Part shown: piece after piece, positions 44,723 to 58,843 of the stretch | Position numbering within the stretch: position 1 is the first letter of the stretch | Layout of the letters: each line of letters begins with the position of its first letter | From: Musa acuminata AAA Group | Taxonomy: Eukaryota; Streptophyta; Magnoliopsida; Zingiberales; Musaceae | Direction: 5' to 3' | Assembly (NCBI RefSeq): GCF_036884655.1 | Contig: NC_088342.1 | Location: 10,659,501 to 10,723,500 of the forward strand | Length of the DNA: 64,000 bases | Position numbers and translations under genes: made by a program | Notes under the pieces: model-generated | Told to the model about the DNA's origin: nothing | Seen by the model: the letters and a program-made list of their open reading frames with translations, nothing else | Database searches by the model: none

Positions 44723-47062
44723 ATGGCTTTGTCTTCTTCTCATCACATCCTGTTGCTGAGCTTTTTGCTGTCATGTTATGTTCCACTCGGCCTTGCTCGC
44801 AGACATTGGCCTGTGGGAGGATCCACCAGGTTCTACGACTTCAAGGTCTCCGTTCTTATCTTTGTCTGCATGCGCACATATGTCTCTGTTCTTAGTTTGC
44901 AGGCTTTTCATTGAGTATATGTTGCGTAAGTTTTTAGAGGACAGAGAGATAGAGAGATTTAGTCATTTGTAGAATCTCCTTTATTGCATGGAGTATTAGA
45001 ACGAAGGGTCGTTTCTTTGTGAAGTTGAGATTGATATCAAAGCTTGTCATGGAAATCTGCTTGTTTGATGGCTTGACTGTGTGTGAATGTTATGCGCGCA
45101 GGTGCAAACGACGAGGGTCACGAAGCTGTGCAAGACCAAGGACATCGTCACCGTCAATGGTATGTTCCCCGGCCCGATCATTTACGCCCAGGAAGATGAT
45201 CGGATCATCGTCAAGGTCACGAACGAGAGCCCGCACAACGCCACCATCCACTGGTAATAATCTTGCCACCCGGCTCATTTTACTGCATGTCTACGCTGCT
45301 CATGCGGTACCAAACTCACAGCGCATGCCGAGAACTAATCATGGCGTCCTCTCCATCTGTGCATTGTAGGCATGGAGTGCGGCAGAGGTTGTCGTGCTGG
45401 GCGGACGGGCCGTCCTACATCACCCAATGCCCGATCCAGGCTGGGCAGAGCTTCACCTACGAGTTCACCCTGTTCCAGCAGAAGGGGACGCTGTTCTGGC
45501 ACGCGCATATCTCATGGCTCCGCGCCACCGTCAACGGCGCCATCGTCATCTACCCCAAGACCAGCGTCCCCTACCCCTTTCCCTACCCTTACGAGGAGCA
45601 CGTCCTCATCTTTGGTAATGTCGTTTCCCTTCCCATGAGCTTCGAGCAGAGTTGGTTCGAGGTTTTGCTGACGCTGCAAAGCTCGTCTCAGGGGAATACT
45701 GGCACAAGGATATGCTGCAGCTGGAGAAAGAGGTGGTCGCCAGCGGCGGCGGCCCTCCACCTGCGGAGGCGTACCTCATCAACAGCCACCCTGGGCCGCG
45801 TTACAACTGCTCGGCTACTGGTAGCCTACCCTGCTCTCGCTGCTACCATTGCTTCTTGTTGATGATTGTCACACGACTGGTTTCTTGTCTCCAGATGTGT
45901 ACAAGATCGACGTCGTCCCCGGCAAGACGTACCTGCTGCGGCTGATAAGCGCGTCCCTGAACATGGAGCACTTCTTCGCCATCGCCGGCCACAAGCTGAC
46001 CATCGTGGAGGCCGACGCCGAGTACACCAAGCCCTTCACCGTCGACCGCCTCATGATCACTCCGGGGCAGACCATCAACGTCCTCGTCAAGGCCGACCAG
46101 CCCATCGACCGGTACGACATGGCGATGGGGCCGTACATGTCCGCCCAGAACGTCACCTTCCAAAACATCTCCGCCATTGCCCACTTCCAGTACACCGGAG
46201 CCACGCTCGACGACCTCAGCCTCCCCGCCCAGCTCCCCGTCTACAACGACAACCTCGTCGTCAACACCAACCTGCACATGCTCCGGAGCCTCAACGCCAC
46301 CAACCTCCCCTCCGTGATCGACGCCAACCTCTTCTTCACCGTCGGCTTGAACGTGGAGGAATGCCACTCCTCCAACCCCAACAAGAGCTGCCAGGGACCC
46401 AGCGGCGGCGTCTTCGCGGCGTCGATGAACAACGTCAGTTTCGTCAAGCCTAACATCTCGCTCCTCCAGGCCTACTACAACAACATCAATGGTCTGTACA
46501 CGGACGACTTCCCCGGCGTGCCGCTCAAGACCTACGACTTCGTCAATGGCGCGCCCAACAATATCCCCAACGACACCCAGTCCCTGATCGGGACCAAAGT
46601 GAAGGTCCTCGAGTACGGGAGCAGGGTGCAGCTCATCTTGCAGAACACCGGCACCGTGACGACCGAGAACCACCCTATCCATCTCCATGGCTACAACTTC
46701 TATGTTGTGGGCTACGGAACAGGGAACTACAACCCCATGGGTGCGAAGCTCAACCTGGTTGATCCGCCATACATGAACACCATCGGAGTGCCGGTCGGAG
46801 GATGGGCCGCCATCCGGTTCGTTGCCGACAATCCAGGTACTACTGACCTCTCTCAGTATCATCGTCCTAACACCCACTAAATTCTCGTAGACACAGCCTC
46901 TTAGAACACGCGTCATGCACGCTGCATGCAGGTGTGTGGTTCATGCACTGCCATTTTGATGTGCACCTGACCTGGGGCCTGTCGATGGCGTTCATCGTGA
47001 AGAACGGCGAGGGGCCCCTGGAGACTCTTCCCCATCCTCCGGCCGACTTGCCTAGGTGTTGA
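44723..47062 (+). CDS. laccase (secreted multicopper oxidase)
   Basis: p-Diphenol:oxygen oxidoreductase of the apoplast, a family that polymerises monolignols or flavonoids in the cell wall. Six exons join in phase: 44723-44845, 45102-45253, 45370-45614, 45692-45820, 45895-46836 and 46932-47062, giving 573 aa. The signal peptide is hydrophobic ([18 protein letters not shown]). All four copper motifs are present: [26 protein letters not shown] and [12 protein letters not shown], the last ending in Leu at the axial position, as in high-potential laccases. Many N-glycosylation sites (NAT, NVT, NIS, NVS) fit a secreted protein. The coding sequence is strongly GC-rich at third positions, unlike its AT-rich flanks. 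A specific laccase number cannot be assigned by eye. Confidence 0.95.
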
Positions 47063-48403
47063 TCTGCCACTTGGAATCATCATCACCAACTGCTGTGCTG
47101 TGCATCTGCTCATGTGTTCTGATGTGTCATACCTCGAAAGCACTTTGATTTCATTCTTTCGAGCAGCTTCCGTCCATGTGAAGTTTTCCCCAAATCTAAA
47201 AGGATGTCCAATAAACACATCAATGGATGCATAGGTGCGTGCGCCCGCATTATACTTGTAATCAAAACACATTTGGTTGCATCAGAAAGGTGTGGAAAGA
47301 GGTCACCTTATGGTTGTTCTCGAAATCTATATTGCTCTGTTCTCGCATCAATTTTGTGCTGACATTAATGTCCATCACAAAGGCATTTGACAGGTTTATC
47401 CATCATACTATGAATTATCTGGATCGTGCAACCTAAACTTTTTATTTAGCGAGATATAATCTTCAACGAAAAGCAAAATTCTGTGTAATTAAGCACTAAG
47501 TCAAACACAAAGATCCTATACTTCATGTGCTTTAAGAGATTCTCACTTTTCCTAAACCATGTTAGACTCATTCTATGATAAATAAACAAAGATGACTTGG
47601 GTGCGAGGTCACAGCAAGTGGAGCCATCTGAATCGTGATTTAGACAGAATTAGACTATGGTTGTGTTTCAGTCCACTGTAGCAATGGATCATTTTGGAGG
47701 CAGTAGCAGGTTTTGGAAAGAAAAAGACCAAAACATCAATGACATGAGGTCACCAGTTTTAACTTTTCCAAGCATCAATAAATCAAGATGAATACAAAGT
47801 TTACCAGAAAGAACCCTTCAACCACATGCAAAACCTACCATGAGTAGTTACAAGAGGAGCAAATTCTAGAAGATGAACACCCCAATTCAGACCTCAGGAC
47901 AAGGTTCAACCCACCATGACCAACCGTAGCAATTCAATCAGATAGGAAATACTTGAAAGAATCTATATAATTGAATGAGCATTCTCTATCCGAAAGTACA
48001 AGTTAACCCTCACCCAGCTCATCTGCCGGTTGCCGCCTTAGACAATGGGGATGCTTTACACCAATATTGCCAAATGTTTTTATGACATATCAGGAAACCC
48101 AAAGGTGTCCAAAGCTGATACAAGAAAAATACCAAACCCAAAAATCTCACCTACACTGCACAAATGTACAAAGAATTCAAGCCTTATCCGCCTAGCTTGA
48201 TCTTTTGATGGCGTCAATATCTCTGTGTCCTGCCAGCTTATGTATAATTCTGATCCATGTAGAATTGGCAGAAGCACTGGAGATGTGTTCCTTTGTATGT
48301 TCTACTTACATAATAGATCGGTGTGAAAGAGGTACTGCCAAAAGCATATGTAGTGGTACTATGGCAAAAAGAAATCGATATGACCATGTGCAGGCCAAAC
48401 TAA
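47063..48403. other. spacer between convergent laccase and WD40 genes
   Basis: It contains the 3' ends of both genes. No further gene or element was recognised. Confidence 0.5.
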
Positions 48404-51400
48404 TCATAGATGTTGTGGTAATCCATAATTCTGGTAAGATCTGATCCATCCATCTGATCCAGCAGCAACTATAACCTGACCCCAGGCATGTGAGGTGGTC
48501 TGGCGAAAAGTCTTCAGGGACTTGTAGTGGGACTTGTAGAAGGTAGATGCAACAAAGTTTGAGGGAAGTTTCTCCTCTGGCCAAGTTGCAGAGCTCTTCC
48601 GCAGAGACTCCAAGAACTCATGGCTCAGAGAGAAACAACTGGAAGGCGATAAATTCAAGGTGTATTTACCAATCAAATCTTTTATATGACAATTAAAGTC
48701 ATATCCTAGGAGCCCAGCATTCTCCCTGAAGACATCCTTTTGCAAATGGGGGACCTCAGAGGTGTTTGTTCCTGATTTTCTGCACTGCAGACCACACCAG
48801 GGTATCACAATAGATGCATTGCTCGAAATGAACCGCTCACTAGACCAGGTGCTCTTCACGTGGTGAGATGTGGGTGCCACATCGCTAGCATGATGGCTCC
48901 ACATGTAAACATTGGAGTCTTCACTGGCAGAAAAGATATGCTGTCCATCTGCAGTGAAGGATGCAGAGACCTGACTTCCAGAGTTCTGGATACCTGTGAA
49001 TAGCAATTATACGAGACACATAAGGACTATTGGCCTGCGAATGAATGTCCTGGAATAAATGGATCATACTAATAGGGCAAGATTTCATACACTTGAATTT
49101 CGAAACCACATCAATGCCATCAAAAATTCGGATTTGTGAGTCAGCAGAAGATACCATCAGTTTGTGAGGATTGCTTGGGCAAAACTGGAGATGGAACCAA
49201 AAGTTGTAAGAAGATAGAAATGGTAATAGACAAACAGCATACATGAAGTTGGCAAATACAGATATGAAATATCAACCATATAGGGGTCACTTCTGCAGAA
49301 ATTTACCTGAAATCCTGTTATCCTTTTTGAGGACTTCTTTTTGCCCTGCAAGGAGACCTGAGCATCTAGCTGCAGATGATTATCTGATCCATGCAGAAAA
49401 ACAGCAATAAGTAACATATACAATCCTATGAGGTAACGAGATAAACTGTAGCAAGATTTCTCATTATTACAAATAATGACGAAAACTCCAAACTCAAATC
49501 CATTCAATGGAGCAACAGAGTCAGAAAGAGTGCGATGTATTGGTCTGCAGGATTTGTTGGAGCTAAGTACATATCCAGAAAGTGTATCAAGCATCCGTGA
49601 AGGGAATAAAAACATACATATGAAAGTGACCAACATGGTAAAGAAGACTTAGTTCTCAGTCTAGGAGAATAAGAATGTAGTCTTTTTATGAGGATCACGG
49701 TATTCCACTATGTATAAAGATGTCAACAAGAAAAAAAAAACACTATCATGTTAGAAGATTCACATTTACCTGATGCATCATAAAAGCGGCAATTGCCTGC
49801 CAAGGTGCCAATAACTGCTCCCTGCACAAAAGGAAAACATTTTTTTTATAGAAAGTCTCACAATGACAAAACTCTTTAAGAACAACTACAAAGAACAGTA
49901 TCAACACACCTTTCCATCAGGACGGTAGCAAACTGCAGTGACTATTTCTCTAGTATCAACCCAACCCACAACACGACATACTGAAATTTCCCATATACGA
50001 ACTTTACCATCAACGGAGCCACTGATGAAGTAGGCCTCATTTATAGGATTAAACTGCACACATGTCACTGCATAATTCATCGGATGATGCAAAAGAACTT
50101 GTGAGACCAACGAACTGACCGGAGCTAAAATTATGTGAATGACAGATAATGGCAACATAACAACATCAAAGGGAATTACCTACCGTAATCATTGTGAGGG
50201 AATATTTTGACACAGTCTTCGGAACCAACTTGCCACATGCGAACAGTTTTGTCCATAGATGATGATAGTAAGCACTGACAAAAGCATAAATCTCACAATC
50301 AGAAAAAGATTCGTGCAATACTAAAAGTCTATATCAATAAATTATCTTTCAGTATAGAAGCAAAGTGTAAAAATGTTAACTGACCTTATTATTTGACCAT
50401 GAAATATCCAAAACATCCCCATCATGCCCATGGAACTCATGAAGTGGTTCCTCAGACAACTGAAAAGCTTCAGGAGGAATGACAACACACACTGGATCTG
50501 AAGTTATTCTTGTGCTTCTGGACTTCAATTTTTTCTCTTCGTCAACGTAGAGAGGAGTTAACTCAGAAGTGTCATTCACTGTGAAGTATATGCATGAAGG
50601 ATCATCTCCAAGAATGTCTTTTTCATCTGTTCTTTCACATTCCGTTACATACCACACACGCACAACTCCATCTTCACCTCCGGTAGCTAAATACTGACCA
50701 TCGGGGCTAAACTTCATGGTTAAGATGGCACCATTATGGGCTTTGAAATCTTGCCGCTTGTAGACTGCAGATAATTCCTTTGATCGCTTCTTGTAAGGAT
50801 GGACTTTGACCCTTTGAGTCTTAGTACTTCCACCCCTGCAAAAGTTAGAAAAATTGGAACTACACTTGTCCCCTTGCCTATCCAACATGCAAGCAGCAGC
50901 ACCCAATCTTCTGAGCCATCCAATCTTTGTCCTTTCTACTGACTTCTTAGATATGATTGATGCATCATCTTCTTTCCTCATAAGCTGCTGGGTCAAGGAT
51001 GATGGACCAAAATTTCTCTCAAGTTCATGAAGTGTTGAACTCCTATTATAACCAACTTCATGAAGGCTTCTTAAGCTACCATCTTCGCCTAAATTATTCA
51101 CACTGCATGATGCACCCATCTCCTCATTGGACAAGCTGGACATAGAACAATTGCCCCCTGAACAAGGGCTTCTTAGCACAGCACCATAGTCTGACATGAC
51201 CCTACCAATATCCGGCTCAATATCACCATCCACCTTTAGCTCTTCATCAGGACTATCTGATTCTTCAGGGGAGCTGTTCATCATATCCACACCAAAAATT
51301 TTCATGAACTTGTCCCGCCGTTCCCTCACGCTGACAGGATCCTTGATCCAGACCTGGGGAACAACCCGTGGCCAACTGATGAATTGGTCTTCAGGGAACA

Positions 51401-51512
51401 AACCATTATCCGCCAGGCTTCCGGGACACGAATCGGAGACAGACGAGACGTAGTCTCTCGAGTCGAAGAACACTTCATCCTCTTCTTCTTGTAAGGTGAA
51501 ATCTTGAGCCAT
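48404..51512 (-). CDS. WD40 repeat protein, WDR44-like
   Basis: Beta-propeller protein of the plant family annotated as WD repeat-containing protein 44-like; its cellular role is not known from sequence. Seven exons read leftward: 51512-50385, 50274-50184, 50067-49910, 49821-49770, 49383-49307, 49184-49091 and 48993-48404, giving 729 aa in phase. The acidic N-terminus ([20 protein letters not shown]) and the [20 protein letters not shown] block are family hallmarks. WD repeats include [31 protein letters not shown] with [48 protein letters not shown], and [21 protein letters not shown] final repeat-like [13 protein letters not shown] ends the protein. The exon 6 donor (AAGT/GTATGA) is the least certain junction, chosen because it alone keeps the frame. 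Confidence 0.92.
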
Positions 51513-52500
51513 GATTTATCACTTTAGAACCATGCGACAAGGAAGTACATCTCAGTATAACATCCCGCTGCCCTTATAAATAGCAAGCAAGGGGAGGATA
51601 AACAAAAGGATCAAATCTCTGCAAAATCTCCATCTCGGAATGCTAAGATTCAACACCTCCGACCCAAGCAGTGGAGGCAACGAATCTAGACTCTCTGTTG
51701 CTTCCCATTACAACTAAGTAAGACACGGTTCGTATTAAAAAGGAGAGTAGGACATGCCGACTTCGACAAATCTATGAACGGGGCCTTGATCTCCGACACC
51801 AATTAAGGATAATTAGAAAGCCCGAACCACGAAACGGAGAAATGCTCATCAAAATCCGATTTTGACGAAGTAGAACTGGAAATCACATCAAAAGAAACGA
51901 TCTTGACCAAGAAAAGAAGATAAAACCGATCCAGAAAGGAAGCATAACTAGAAGAGAGTAGGAGAGAAGAGGATGCTCACCTGGCCTCCCATTAAAAAGC
52001 TGGGGAACCGCCGTCAGATCCAAGCAACCTTTCTCCCTCCGGGCCGGCCACCAAACCTTTCCAATTTCCTCACGTTCTCTGTCGATTGGAAGAACCTCGG
52101 CACTAAAAAATTCAACTTCTACCCCATTAAAAAAAATCGAATTTGGACTAAATAAATCGGATAAGGGGGTGTGGAGCCTCGATCTCCGAGATCGGGTGGC
52201 CCGAGGACCGCGATTTGGAGGGTTTTGGGCGAGCTCTGGCCCCGTCCTCCTCCTCGCCCTCCCGAATCTGGTGCTGCCTTCGCTCTCAGTTCTCCGTGTC
52301 ACACTTCCGCTTGAATTGAATTCGTTCTTTTCCTCTGCTAGTAATCGATCGGGCTTCCCGTACGGCCACCAAATGAATGGATTGAGGTCGCCCACTGTTT
52401 GATCCCTGACCTCCTCGTGGCCACCACGCCCTTCCTCTTTTACCCAGTCCCGAGTGGGAAGCAGCCGAAGTAACCCTCCCATGTGGTAGAATTAATACCC
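51513..52500 (-). promoter_or_regulatory. 5' UTR and promoter region of the WD40 gene
   Basis: A good donor on the minus strand (GCCAG/GTGAGC, near 51981) suggests an untranslated first exon at roughly 51981-52480, with an intron before the coding exon. The matching acceptor was not pinned down. Open frames on both strands here have no recognisable protein. Confidence 0.45.
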
Positions 52501-55259
52501 TTTTGCGGCCCCTGGCATTGCTTTTTCCTTCCAAAAACACTTCCTTTCGTTTTTAAAGAAAAAAAAAACATTTTAAGCGATCCTTATAAAAGAAATTGTT
52601 TTCAGTTTTTGATTTTAACAGAAAAATATTTTTGATGGTGACAACATTGAGCGTCAATTCCATCCTTCACCCGCATCGCTCATAACCCATCACCTATGGA
52701 TCAATTTTTGTCGTCTATTATCGTCCCAATACCACCTACAATTATTGTCATCGCCAACCTCCGACATCTAATTATGATCACCAATTGTTGATTTTGTTTT
52801 TTCCTATCAGCCAATGGGAGAGAAACGCTTCGAAGAATATCCTCCAACATAACGAAAAGTAGAGAAAATAAAATATATGAAATCAAATGTTGACGTGCGA
52901 GTGGGTCCCCCTCCCTAAGGTCCAATTATTTGATGACGATATGACACGCGGCGACTCATCGTCCCACGCGCCCCGAAACATCGCGGTAGGCCGCAACGGG
53001 ACAAAACGGTACATACAAGCCAAATCACAAGGGAGAAGGACTCGGGGCCCTCGAACACCGCGGGCCCCGGCCGTCGGTGGGTGGGGCCGCGGCATCCGTC
53101 TTCACATATTAGCGATGTGGGTAGAGGTTGTTAAGTAGAGGGTAGTCATTGATCGGTACATTAACAGTAGATGTATTCAACGCGTACATTATTATCTTCT
53201 TTTTTTTAATATTGTAAATAATTTAAATCAACCTATATTTTATGCAATCATTCTTAATTAAGATTTTATTTATAATCGTTAATAATTTATAGTTTCCAAT
53301 AGAAAAACTTTTAGATCTATCTCTACCTCTCCAAATCTTCTTGAGTTTGTAGTGTCATAGCAAATGACATTTTGTTCGTCCATAGCAGATATCGATTCTG
53401 TAAAACCCTCCAAAAAAGAAACTTGGGAGCTGTGAAGTATTCTGCAATATTGGCGTGGCCACTGTTCCTTTGGAATGGAACCTTTAAAGAGGGAGGACGA
53501 GAGTTCCATTAGGAGATGATGTACAGCTGCAGGGCTTACAAAGAAGAGTTGGGGTCATATATATATATGTACATTGTAGATAAACTAGTTCACCACCACC
53601 AGCTACAACCACACCTTCCATGTGCTGTCATCTTCTAGGGTTTCACCACTGTAAACTATTGATTATAGACTAATTCTGACAGACTTAATTAACCTAACAA
53701 GCGCGTCGATCGATACGATACAAGTTATTCCAATCATTCTCTAATCTCTCCCTTATCTACAGATCTAATCAAGTCTTGTTATTTACATGACATGCTTTCT
53801 CGCAGCAGGAATCCATGTGATGGAGACACTGAACCTTCCTTCCTTGCTCCCACCCTATGTAAAGCCAAAGTTTGCTCTCAGTGAAAACAGTGATGGCATG
53901 CATGTGTTTATGCTTCACCTGTGGAAGTTCATTGAATTATGTATCTTATCCTTCAAGACAACCCAATAGGATATTGAAGCTGCTCCTTGTCATGAGAGTT
54001 TGACATGGGAAACCAGTAAGTTTGAAGGGTGAGATCAGCTGTCCACCTCCAGCACACCAGCTTTGCAAAGAGGCGTATCTTCCACCCCCTTAATGCCCGG
54101 GATTCCAACTTGAGGTACGCACAACTCCTAGATTTTGATATTGTATGCACCTTCATTTCATTTGATAGAGACTTAACTAGTTGTGTTATATTTGGATTTC
54201 TACCTAGGGTTATCTTAATTTTTTATAATTAAATCTAGATTAAAATTAACTAAGGATATTCTGATAATTTATTGTGGATATGGTATCTCCTAATTAGGTT
54301 AGGACTATATCTAGATTAGATGGAGATTTAATAGAAATTTTAATTGGATTAGGATTAAAAATCAAGTAAAGAAATCTTAAATAGATTAGCACTAGGGTTC
54401 TTATGATACTCATCCTATATATATAGCATGACCCTCTTTCTTCTTTCAAGTCTTCAAAAGAGCAAGGTCAGTGACAAACAAGTGTTGACAACCGGAGAGA
54501 GAGGAGGAACAGGTGGTGAACATATAGAGATCCTTCTCTTTTAGTTGTTAATATCTTATATATGTTTAGTTGATATCCTTTATCATATCATGATCTGTTT
54601 AGCTTGATATAAATTTATAAAAAAAAAATTCTGTGATTCAAATCAACTCAGATCTCTCCAGTCTTTTAAATATACTTTTATTTACTGAGGAGAAAGACAA
54701 AGTGGTACCAATATGCCCGGTAATCTTGCTATAGTGATCGCTCCGATCTGTACACGACTGCAGCAAACTGTGTGACTAGAGTAAGACTGCCACAAGCCTG
54801 CTACAACTTACATCTAACACCCGTAGGCACTCAATTTGCTGCGTAGTTCAGTTTGAAAGGGCAGCCTCGAGTGTATCGGCTGACGAGGGTTGGTGCTTGA
54901 CTTTTGGGCAGTACGTGCATCACGAACCATGTTAAATTCTAAGTTTGCATGCTAGAGTTTGGCGCTGCCTGCACATGTTTTCCTGGAAAGCAGCATATAG
55001 AGCATGACATAATTGGTTGTACGAAAACGAAAGAAATAAATATTGCTTGAACTTACAGAGGGTTTTGGTCATTCATGAATCTCTCAGATTAATCAACAGC
55101 GATGCTGCTGGTAAGGTCTGAATCTATCTGTACTTTGTAGGTTTGATACAACAGTTGCTAACTCGTTGGTAGATAGCAAGATAAGCCACTAAGGATTAAC
55201 AGAATGAAACAAAAAAATATTAAGAATGAAACGAAAAAGATATTACTGTATTTGATATG
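52501..55259. other. intergenic region with unassigned repeats
   Basis: No gene was recognised. A stretch at about 54200-54660 is AT-rich with TATATATATAGC followed by a CT-rich leader, resembling an LTR promoter half; its edges could not be found. A GC-rich patch lies at 52890-53110. Confidence 0.35.
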
Positions 55260-57345
55260 GTACTTCCTGTTTATACATGGAAGAAGGATTTTTCTCAACA
55301 GAACTATGATATTTTTTTATTTTATGTAGTTGAAAAAATCTTAGCTGCTATTATGAGAAATCTTAGCTACTATCATGCTCCCGTAAGATAGTGCTCATGT
55401 CAAGATAGTTTATGAGCGAGAGGCTTCGTGAGTAAGTTTGCTAGTTGATCAGCCATATGTATATGAGAAACACATAGTTGATGTCTGACAACTTATTCTC
55501 GCACGAAGTGAAAATCGATGACTATGTATTTCATACGTGAGTGGAATACTGAATTGGCGCATAGGTAAGTGGCTCCGACATTATCACAATATATGGTAGG
55601 AGTAGAGGTGGAGTTAATGTCAAGTTCCTTGAGTAGATTCCTAACCCAATTGAGTTCTATAATAGCGATTACAATGACATGGTATTCAACTTCAATTGTA
55701 AATCGTGTAACTGTTTTTTGCTTCTTAGAACTCTAACTGATTGGATTAGCTCCAAGAAAGATAATATACCCCGACATGAATGTTCTATTATCAAAGTTTC
55801 CTACCCAATTAGCATTAACAAAGACACAAAGATGAAGGAGGGAATATTTACGAAAAAAGAGGCCATGATTGAGGGTCCCATGAAGATATCATAAGATTTG
55901 TTTAACCATAGACCAATGCATAATAGATGACCGATGCATGAATTGTGATAATTTATTAACTGCAAATGAGATATCTAGGCTGATGAGAGATAAGTACTAT
56001 AAAGAGCCAAGTACTTGGTGGTATTGAGTTAGGTCACGTAGAAGGACTTCCATCATATAGTTTGAGTGACTCACTAGTAGATAGAAGAGTTGTAACCGCT
56101 TTTGTATCATGTATATTCATCTTTAATAATAAATATTGAATATACTTTCTTTATGATAGGAAGAGTCCTAAAGATGTGTATGTTGCTTACACTACCAAAA
56201 AATAGCTCAAGATTCCTAGATCTTTGAGGGAGAATCGATTTGCCAAATTCTTAAGGAATGCCTTGATTTCTATAGGATTGTTGCTCATGACAATAATATC
56301 ATCCACATATATCAGAAGATATATTGTATTGCTACTTTGGTGACTGAGAAATAGCGAGGTATCAGACTTGGAGTTGATAAAGCCAATTGATGTAAAAAAC
56401 GAGCCAAGTTCGATGTACCAAGCTCTTGGAGTTTGACGGAGTCCATAAATAGCTTTTTGTAGTTTACAAACATGTCTTGCATATTGAGAGTGAATGAACC
56501 CAAGATGTTGCTACGTGAAGACATCTTCAATTGGGGTCCCTTGTAAAAAAGTATTGTTAACATCAAGTTGTCATAAATGCCAACCTTTTGAGATGACCAA
56601 ACTCAGAATAAGTCGGATTATTATGGGTTTAACAATAGGATTAAATGTCTTTATGAAGTCAACACCAGGACACTGATGAAACCCTTTGGCCACTATACAT
56701 ACTTTATATCTAGCAACAGATCCATCTAAGTTCTACTTAATTCAAAAGATCCACTTACACCCGATGATATTTTTGTGGGATGAGAGGGTACAAGGGTTCA
56801 TGTAGAATTATGGAGGAGGGCATCATATTCTTCATACATAGCATTACACCAATATGGAGATTTTTGAGCTTGAGTAATTATGGTAGGTTAATTGGTCTTT
56901 GACGAGGATTTTGTGATAGCATGTAGGTTAGGGACTTATCGTGATTTAAAGATGCTATTTTTGGAGCGTATTATCATTAAATGTCTAGGGGCTATAGGTT
57001 ATGTTGTAGGCATGAGCGATGGAGAGGCATTGACATGGGTTGGGGTAAGCTAAGGTACTTCAGTTTCACTAGTCCCAAAAGAGGATAAAGATAGTGGTTG
57101 TATTTCTGAGGGCATTACTTCAACAATAGGAGAACCTTGTAAAGAAGGGAGAGGAGCAATAGAGGGGGTGAGGAGCTGCTGAACCGAGAGAAGTAGAGAG
57201 TGTAGATCCTGAGGAGAAGGACTAGATGGGGTTGTAGGAGACTTGTTTGACGGGATCAGCAGTGTACTTCGGTGATGTATATTTGTTGGAGTAGGTCGCA
57301 CAGTAGGAGACTTAGGGTTTTGAAACGAAAAGGTAGACTCCACAA
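55260..57345 (-). mobile_element. Ty1/copia remnant: integrase end, reverse transcriptase, RNase H
   Basis: Minus-strand reading shows, in order: VESTFSFQNP (integrase end) near 57320-57345, a Ser/Pro-rich linker, RT motifs around 56300-56580 (HVCKL- and SKSDTSLF-like pieces, and a broken YVDDII near 56290), then RNase H at about 55390-55710. The RNase H part is well kept: IELNWVRNLLKELD, TIYCDNVGATYLCAN, VFHSRMKYIVIDFHFVRE, ADQLANLLTKPLAHKL. Stops and frameshifts are frequent. A 3' LTR may start near 55375 and run left, but its end was not found. The 5' part is replaced by LTR fragments of another family from about 57346. Confidence 0.85.
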
Positions 57346-58150
57346 AAATAAGGGCGACATTACATATATAGTGGAAGAACAAAAATAAAAATCCCAGAAT
57401 TCCACAAAATAGTTTCATCGTCGTGTGAAGATTGGTGCGCAAAAATCATAAAATCAAAAATCACACGTATATGAGAGATATGTTTTACCTAAGAATATCG
57501 CATATCCCTGAAATCCTACATATCTATGAGAGAGGATGAAGGAGGTCAACTGTCATCCTCTCTAGCGGTGATCCACATGGTAGGAGCTGTGAAGATGCTT
57601 CTCGAATCACTACCCAAATCTCTATATGCCCCAAATAGGGACTGTTGGCTAAGGAGGAGTAGGGGAGAGGAGAATAGGTGGTGGTAGCAAAAAAGGCATA
57701 GCCTATGACCCTTTAGTTCTCTCCTATTTATAGAGGCGCCTTATTAATTTAACCCTAATAGATCTTACCATATTGGGTACATGATATCCATTCAACTACC
57801 CAAGTCTCTTAGATTAGTGGATCTCTACCCAATAATCTTTCATTAGCTCTTATTGGATCTCATCTATAGGATCCAATAATTCAGGGGCTTATTGGATATC
57901 CAATAAGATAGGGGCTCCAACGAATATCTCATATATGAACCTCTACTCATCACAACACGTATCATATATGTGTAACCCTCTAGGCCTAATATCGAGCTGG
58001 CTATGAGTCATACTTGTCAAAACTCATTCTAGCTCAGTGAATTATTATCTTCATAATAATTCACTCGACTCATCGACTGTAGGCGTACTAGGCCACTACG
58101 CCGTAGTCCCCAAACGATACAAGAGAATCCAATCCATTTGGACTTGTATA
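57346..58150 (-). mobile_element. partial LTR of the long-LTR family, reverse orientation
   Basis: It follows the LTR at 23105-24647 from near its left end. Shared landmarks are GTGGAAGAAC, the GTGAAGATTGGTGCGCAAAA block, CTCTCTAGCGGTGATCCACA, CTCCTATTTATAGAGG and CACTACGCCGTAGTCCCCA. The distal half is missing. It forms the left arm of a foldback with 58155-58843. Confidence 0.82.
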
Positions 58151-58154
58151 TCCT

Positions 58155-58843
58155 AAATTATTATGATAATAATTCACAATAATTGAGGATAGGCTCCTGG
58201 CCAGCTTGATATTAGGCCTAGAGGGTCACACACATATGGTCGGCATTGTGATGAGTAGATGTACATATTTGAGATATCCGTTATAGCCCCTATCTTATTG
58301 GATATCCAATAAGCCTTTGAATTATTGGATCCTATTGATGAGATCCAATAAGAACCAATAAGAGATTATTGGATAAAGATCCACTAATCTAAGAGGTTTG
58401 GATAGTTGGATAGAGATCCAATACCCAATAGGGTAAGATTCATTAGGTTTAAGTTGATAGGAGACCTCTATAAATAGGAGGAAACTAAAGGTTCATAGGC
58501 TAGAGCTTCTTTTGGTTGCTATGTCCTATTCTCCTCTCCCCTTCTTCTCTTCAAATAGTAGGCCTGGAGATTTGAGGAGCATCGTCATAGCCTTGCTATG
58601 TGGATCACTATTAGAGAGGAGGACACTTGACTTCCTTCATCTTCTCCTACAGATCTGTAGAGATTCAGGGATATACGATCTCCCTAGGTTAAATATAATA
58701 TTTCATATATGCAGTTTTCGGTTTTATAGATTTTACGTACAAATCTTCGCATGACGATAAATACATCATTGGAAAATTTAGGGTTTTTGTTTTTTCTGTT
58801 CTTCCGTTACATATGTGATGTTATCCCTAGATTTCCCTACACA
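58155..58843 (+). mobile_element. partial LTR of the same family, forward orientation
   Basis: It is the reverse complement of the neighbouring fragment: CCAGCTTGATATTAGGCCTAG, CCTCTATAAATAGGAGG, GATCACTATTAGAGAGGA and a terminal GATTTCCCTACA. Together with 57346-58055 it gives inverted arms of about 690 bp around a loop of about 100 bp. Confidence 0.82.

Noticed and set aside
45843..46916. 357-codon open frame on the minus strand
   Set aside because: It is antisense to laccase exon 5. GC-rich third positions remove stops on the opposite strand.
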